A stretch of DNA of 8,563 nucleotides, from NCBI GenBank assembly GCA_030248825.1, contig JARCMB010000066.1, forward strand, positions 1 through 8,563, written 5' to 3'. This DNA is from Pseudanabaenaceae cyanobacterium MP8IB2.15. Its GTDB lineage: Bacteria; Cyanobacteriota; Cyanobacteriia; Pseudanabaenales; Pseudanabaenaceae. This document shows, piece by piece, positions 6,361 to 8,563 of this stretch. Every line of letters begins with the position of its first letter. The first letter of the stretch is position 1. The notes below the pieces were generated by a model. That model saw nothing but the letters and a program-made list of their open reading frames with translations. It made no database searches and was not told where the DNA came from. The position numbers and the translations under genes are program-made.

Positions 6361-6369
6361 AATTTTTTG
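6351..6369 (+). terminator. Intrinsic terminator of ffs
   Basis: The 3' strand of the SRP RNA closing stem (CCCGGGTC) is followed after four bases by six consecutive T residues (6363-6368). The RNA's own terminal stem probably acts as the terminator hairpin. This would separate ffs transcription from argG. Confidence 0.55.
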
Positions 6370-6396
6370 AGAGTTCATAACTCATACTTTCATACT
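6367..6396 (+). promoter_or_regulatory. argG: Candidate argG promoter
   Basis: TTGAGA (6367-6372, 5 of 6 to TTGACA) and CATACT (6391-6396, 4 of 6 to TATAAT) are 18 bp apart. The predicted start near 6403 leaves just enough leader for the argG ribosome-binding site. The -35 overlaps the end of the ffs T-run. No ARG-box-like operator is evident. Confidence 0.35.
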
Positions 6397-6409
6397 CATT
6401 TACTCTGAC

Positions 6410-6414
6410 AGGAG
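6410..6414 (+). promoter_or_regulatory. argG: Ribosome-binding site of argG
   Basis: AGGAG lies 9 nt before the ATG at 6424. It is the clearest Shine-Dalgarno sequence in the window and fixes the argG start. Confidence 0.75.
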
Positions 6415-6423
6415 ACAACAGGC

Positions 6424-7626
6424 ATGGGGCGAGCGGATAAAGTTGTACTGGCATATTCTGGTGGTGTCGATACATCGGTCTGTATTCCTTACTTGAAGAA
6501 TGAATGGGGTGTCAAGGAAGTCATTACTTTAGCGGCCGATCTAGGGCAAGGTGATGAACTAGAACCAATTCGCTTAAAGGCCCTGTCATCGGGTGCATCG
6601 ATCTCTCTGGTTCAAGATGTCACCGAAGAATTTGTCAGGGATTATGCTTTTCCCTCGATTCAAGCAAACGCACTGTACGAAAATCGCTATCCTTTATCTA
6701 CGGCTCTAGCACGTCCTTTGATCGCTAAGATCTTAGTCGATGCTGCTGCGAAGTATGGTGCAGATGCCGTTGCTCACGGTTGTACAGGCAAAGGCAACGA
6801 TCAAGTACGGTTTGACGTGGCGATCGCCGCCTTAAACCCCAACATCAAAGTGCTTGCTCCTGCGCGTGAATGGGGCATGAGCCGCGAACAAACGATTGCC
6901 TACGGTGAGAAATGTGGGATTCCTTCACCCGTAAAAAAATCTTCTCCCTACAGCATCGATCGAAATATACTTGGACGCAGCATTGAAGCAGGAATGCTCG
7001 AAGATCCGTGGAATGAGCCACCCGAAGAGATTTACGACTTTACTCGGGCGATTGCGAACACGCCTGACGAGCCAGCTTATACCGAAATCACGTTCGAGCA
7101 AGGTATTCCAGTTGCGATCGACGGACAAGCTCTGTCGCCTGTACAGCTAATTACCCAACTTAATTCGATCGCGGGAACTCACGGCGTTGGGCGGATCGAC
7201 ATGGTAGAAAACCGTCTAGTCGGGATCAAATCGCGTGAAATTTACGAAGCTCCTGCTCTGATCGTCTTGATCCAAGCACATCGCGATCTCGAAAGCCTAA
7301 CCCTGACATCAGATCTGGCACATTACAAACGTGGGATCGAAGAAACTTACGCCCAGATGATTTATAACGGTCTGTGGTACAGCCCACTCAAGACCGCTCT
7401 GGATGCATTTATCAAAAATAGCCAAGCTCAAGTTTCTGGAACAGTGCGGGTCAAGTTCTTTAAAGGCAGTGCTGTGATTGTTGGTCGTAAGTCACGAAAT
7501 TCTCTCTACGATGAAGAACTGGCAACCTACACCGATGCTGACCAGTTCGATCATAAAGCCGCAGAAGGCTTTATCTATGTTTGGGGTTTACCTACTAGAG
7601 TATGGTCACAAAAGCTGCGTGGCTAA
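6424..7626 (+). CDS. argG: Argininosuccinate synthase
   Basis: Catalyses ATP-dependent joining of citrulline and aspartate to argininosuccinate, the penultimate step of arginine synthesis, in the cytoplasm. At 400 aa it has the standard bacterial length. The ATP-binding PP-loop is AYSGGVDTS at 10-18. Other family signatures are ENRYPLSTALARPLIAK (86-102), GCTGKGNDQVRF (119-130) with the citrulline/aspartate-binding TGKGND, SSPYSIDRNILGRSIEAG (173-190) and the C-terminal tail YVWGLPTRVW. All are intact, so the enzyme should be active. The start is set by a strong AGGAG. The PH-domain gene starts 22 bp downstream and may share the transcript. Confidence 0.98.
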   Translation: MGRADKVVLAYSGGVDTSVCIPYLKNEWGVKEVITLAADLGQGDELEPIRLKALSSGASISLVQDVTEEFVRDYAFPSIQANALYENRYPLSTALARPLIAKILVDAAAKYGADAVAHGCTGKGNDQVRFDVAIAALNPNIKVLAPAREWGMSREQTIAYGEKCGIPSPVKKSSPYSIDRNILGRSIEAGMLEDPWNEPPEEIYDFTRAIANTPDEPAYTEITFEQGIPVAIDGQALSPVQLITQLNSIAGTHGVGRIDMVENRLVGIKSREIYEAPALIVLIQAHRDLESLTLTSDLAHYKRGIEETYAQMIYNGLWYSPLKTALDAFIKNSQAQVSGTVRVKFFKGSAVIVGRKSRNSLYDEELATYTDADQFDHKAAEGFIYVWGLPTRVWSQKLRG

Positions 7627-7648
7627 TCCTTAGCTGGAATTAAAAACT

Positions 7649-8104
7649 ATGCTGGGTAACGATCGATCGAATGAATCTCAGGAAAGGATCATCTTCGATG
7701 GTAAACCTGCTGTCATCGGTAGCGTATCGCGTCTATTTACGGCGATTTTTACGCTAGGGATTGGCGCGCTCTTTTTTTGGGTGAAATCGATCAGTACTCA
7801 TTACCTAGTCACAACACAGCGAATTGTGGTCGAAAGTGGTGTTCTATCCAAACGTACAGATACTTTGGAGCTATACCTAATCGATGATGTGGAACTGGAA
7901 AAGCCAATCGGTCAGCGGCTGATGGGAACTGGAAATATCATCTTACTAACTCAAGACATCACAAATAAAAGACTACATTTAGTACGATTACCTCTAGATG
8001 TTAGAAATCTCTACGAGCAATTACGTCCTGCGATCGAATCATCAAAATATGCCCGACGGATTGCAGGTAGAGTTATCGGTTTGAATGAAGATGGTGGCAT
8101 GTAG
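7649..8104 (+). CDS. Bacterial PH-domain membrane protein (YdbS-like)
   Basis: A 151-aa protein of the bacterial pleckstrin-homology type (bPH_2, YdbS/YdbT-like). A short soluble N-terminus with the FDGKPAVIGS lead-in precedes one membrane segment (about 26-46). The PH-like beta domain (about 50-130) carries the characteristic YLVTTQRIVVESGVLSKRTD (52-71), a LYLIDDVELEKP segment (75-86) and the GTGNIILLT strand (93-101). Such proteins are widespread, bind or sit at the membrane, and generally have no known role. It begins 22 bp after argG with only a weak ribosome-binding site (TGGA), so it is probably read from the argG transcript. hicA follows 30 bp after its stop. Confidence 0.85.
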   Translation: MLGNDRSNESQERIIFDGKPAVIGSVSRLFTAIFTLGIGALFFWVKSISTHYLVTTQRIVVESGVLSKRTDTLELYLIDDVELEKPIGQRLMGTGNIILLTQDITNKRLHLVRLPLDVRNLYEQLRPAIESSKYARRIAGRVIGLNEDGGM

Positions 8105-8105
8105 A

Positions 8106-8120
8106 GTTGATATTGTTGAT
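8106..8120 (+). repeat. Short direct repeat GTTGAT upstream of hicA
   Basis: GTTGAT occurs at 8106-8111 and again at 8115-8120, a 9-bp period, in the 30-bp gap before hicA. HicB antitoxins often repress their own operon through short operator repeats, so this could be an operator half-site pair. With only two 6-bp copies it may also be chance. Confidence 0.2.
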
Positions 8121-8134
8121 AAGTTTGACAGATC

Positions 8135-8359
8135 ATGCCAAGGAAAATTCGAGAACTGAAAGCCGATATTGCACGCAGAGGATTTATTTATCTATCTAAG
8201 CGAGGTAAAGGCAGTCATGAACGTTGGCAACATCCTCTACTTAGAAAAACACTGACAATTTCAGGCAAGGATGGGGATGATGTACCGATCTATCTCGAAA
8301 AGCAGTTAGTTCAGTTATTAAATGATCTAGAAGTATTAAGGGAGGATGAGGATTCATGA
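8135..8359 (+). CDS. hicA: HicA-type toxin (mRNA interferase)
   Basis: A 74-aa HicA/YcfA protein, the toxin of a type II toxin-antitoxin pair that cleaves mRNA and is neutralised by HicB. The fold is a small dsRNA-binding-like domain. The family motif GKGSHERWQHP (24-34) carries the catalytic histidine H28, followed by LTISGKDGDDVP (40-51) and a C-terminal helix. Length is normal and nothing essential seems missing. Its TGA (8357-8359) overlaps the hicB ATG as ATGA, so the antitoxin is translationally coupled. The ATG at 8135 lacks a strong ribosome-binding site, which would keep toxin output low. No clear dedicated promoter is seen in the 30 bp upstream. Confidence 0.93.
   Translation: MPRKIRELKADIARRGFIYLSKRGKGSHERWQHPLLRKTLTISGKDGDDVPIYLEKQLVQLLNDLEVLREDEDS
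8341..8345 (+). promoter_or_regulatory. hicB: Ribosome-binding site of hicB inside hicA
   Basis: GGAGG lies within the last codons of hicA, 10 nt before the hicB ATG at 8356. It is stronger than anything in front of hicA, which would favour antitoxin over toxin translation from a shared mRNA. Confidence 0.6.
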
Positions 8360-8563
8360 ACCGATATAGTATGGTTGTCCAATGGTCGAACGAAGATCAG
8401 CTTTTCTTGGTCACAATTCCAGAATTTGCCGATCGTGTTGTTATGCCTTGCACTCACGGAAAAACTCGTGAAGAAGCAATTCATAATGGAGAAGAAGTGG
8501 TTGAGATGTACTTGGAATCATGGCAAGCGGAGGGTGAGTTCATCCCTCAACCCATTACGCTTC
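8356..8563 (+). CDS. hicB: HicB-type antitoxin, 3' truncated by window end
   Basis: The first 69 codons of a HicB-family antitoxin, running off the window. The start MNRYSMVVQWSNEDQLFLVT and the IPEFADRV turn match the partial RNase H-like HicB domain, in which the YxxxVxW...DxxF/Y...xPEF pattern is typical. THGKTREEAIHNGEEVVE and the following helix also fit. HicB binds HicA and blocks its active site, and many versions carry a C-terminal HTH or ribbon-helix-helix for autoregulation. Whether this one does cannot be seen. It overlaps hicA by 4 bp (ATGA) with its own GGAGG. Confidence 0.9.
   Translation, partial: MNRYSMVVQWSNEDQLFLVTIPEFADRVVMPCTHGKTREEAIHNGEEVVEMYLESWQAEGEFIPQPITL

Overview
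The window is very probably chromosomal DNA of a cyanobacterium. The evidence is a set of genes typical of cyanobacteria: a TLP40/CYP38-type lumenal cyclophilin, an NblB-like HEAT-repeat protein, a DUF3119 protein, the small-membrane-protein family often annotated as 'phosphate ABC transporter permease', and a DUF4079 four-helix membrane protein. The hexamer CGATCG, the core of the cyanobacterial HIP1 repeat, is also very frequent, with roughly forty copies counted by eye. I cannot name the genus.

Layout. Positions 1-882 (+) hold the 3' part of a membrane-bound HAMP-GGDEF diguanylate cyclase, cut by the window edge. It converges on a minus-strand pair, a TLP40-like cyclophilin followed 31 bp later by phoH, and a perfect 28-bp palindrome separates the two gene sets and supplies the phoH stop codon. 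A spacer of about 280 bp follows, then a second minus-strand pair (DUF3119 gene, then the permease-annotated gene) that overlaps by ATGA. Diverging from it on the plus strand are a small conserved 92-aa gene and an nblB-like gene. These converge, with only 19 bp between stops, on a minus-strand DUF4079 gene. The 390-bp gap from 6034 to 6423 contains the signal recognition particle RNA (ffs). After it, all on the plus strand, come argG, a PH-domain membrane protein, hicA and the start of hicB, which is cut by the window end.

Function. Much of the window is housekeeping or linked to the photosynthetic membrane: arginine synthesis, protein targeting, thylakoid-lumen protein folding, phycobilisome turnover and RNA-associated PhoH ATPase. 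The accessory elements are the hicAB toxin-antitoxin pair at the right edge and the c-di-GMP enzyme at the left edge.

I see no CRISPR array, transposase, prophage or tRNA, and nothing that amounts to a clearly new multi-gene system. The best leads are the conserved but uncharacterised pairs (92-aa protein with NblB-like; DUF3119 with the permease-annotated protein), the palindrome at the phoH terminus, and an open reading frame that continues in frame for 51 codons past a stop.
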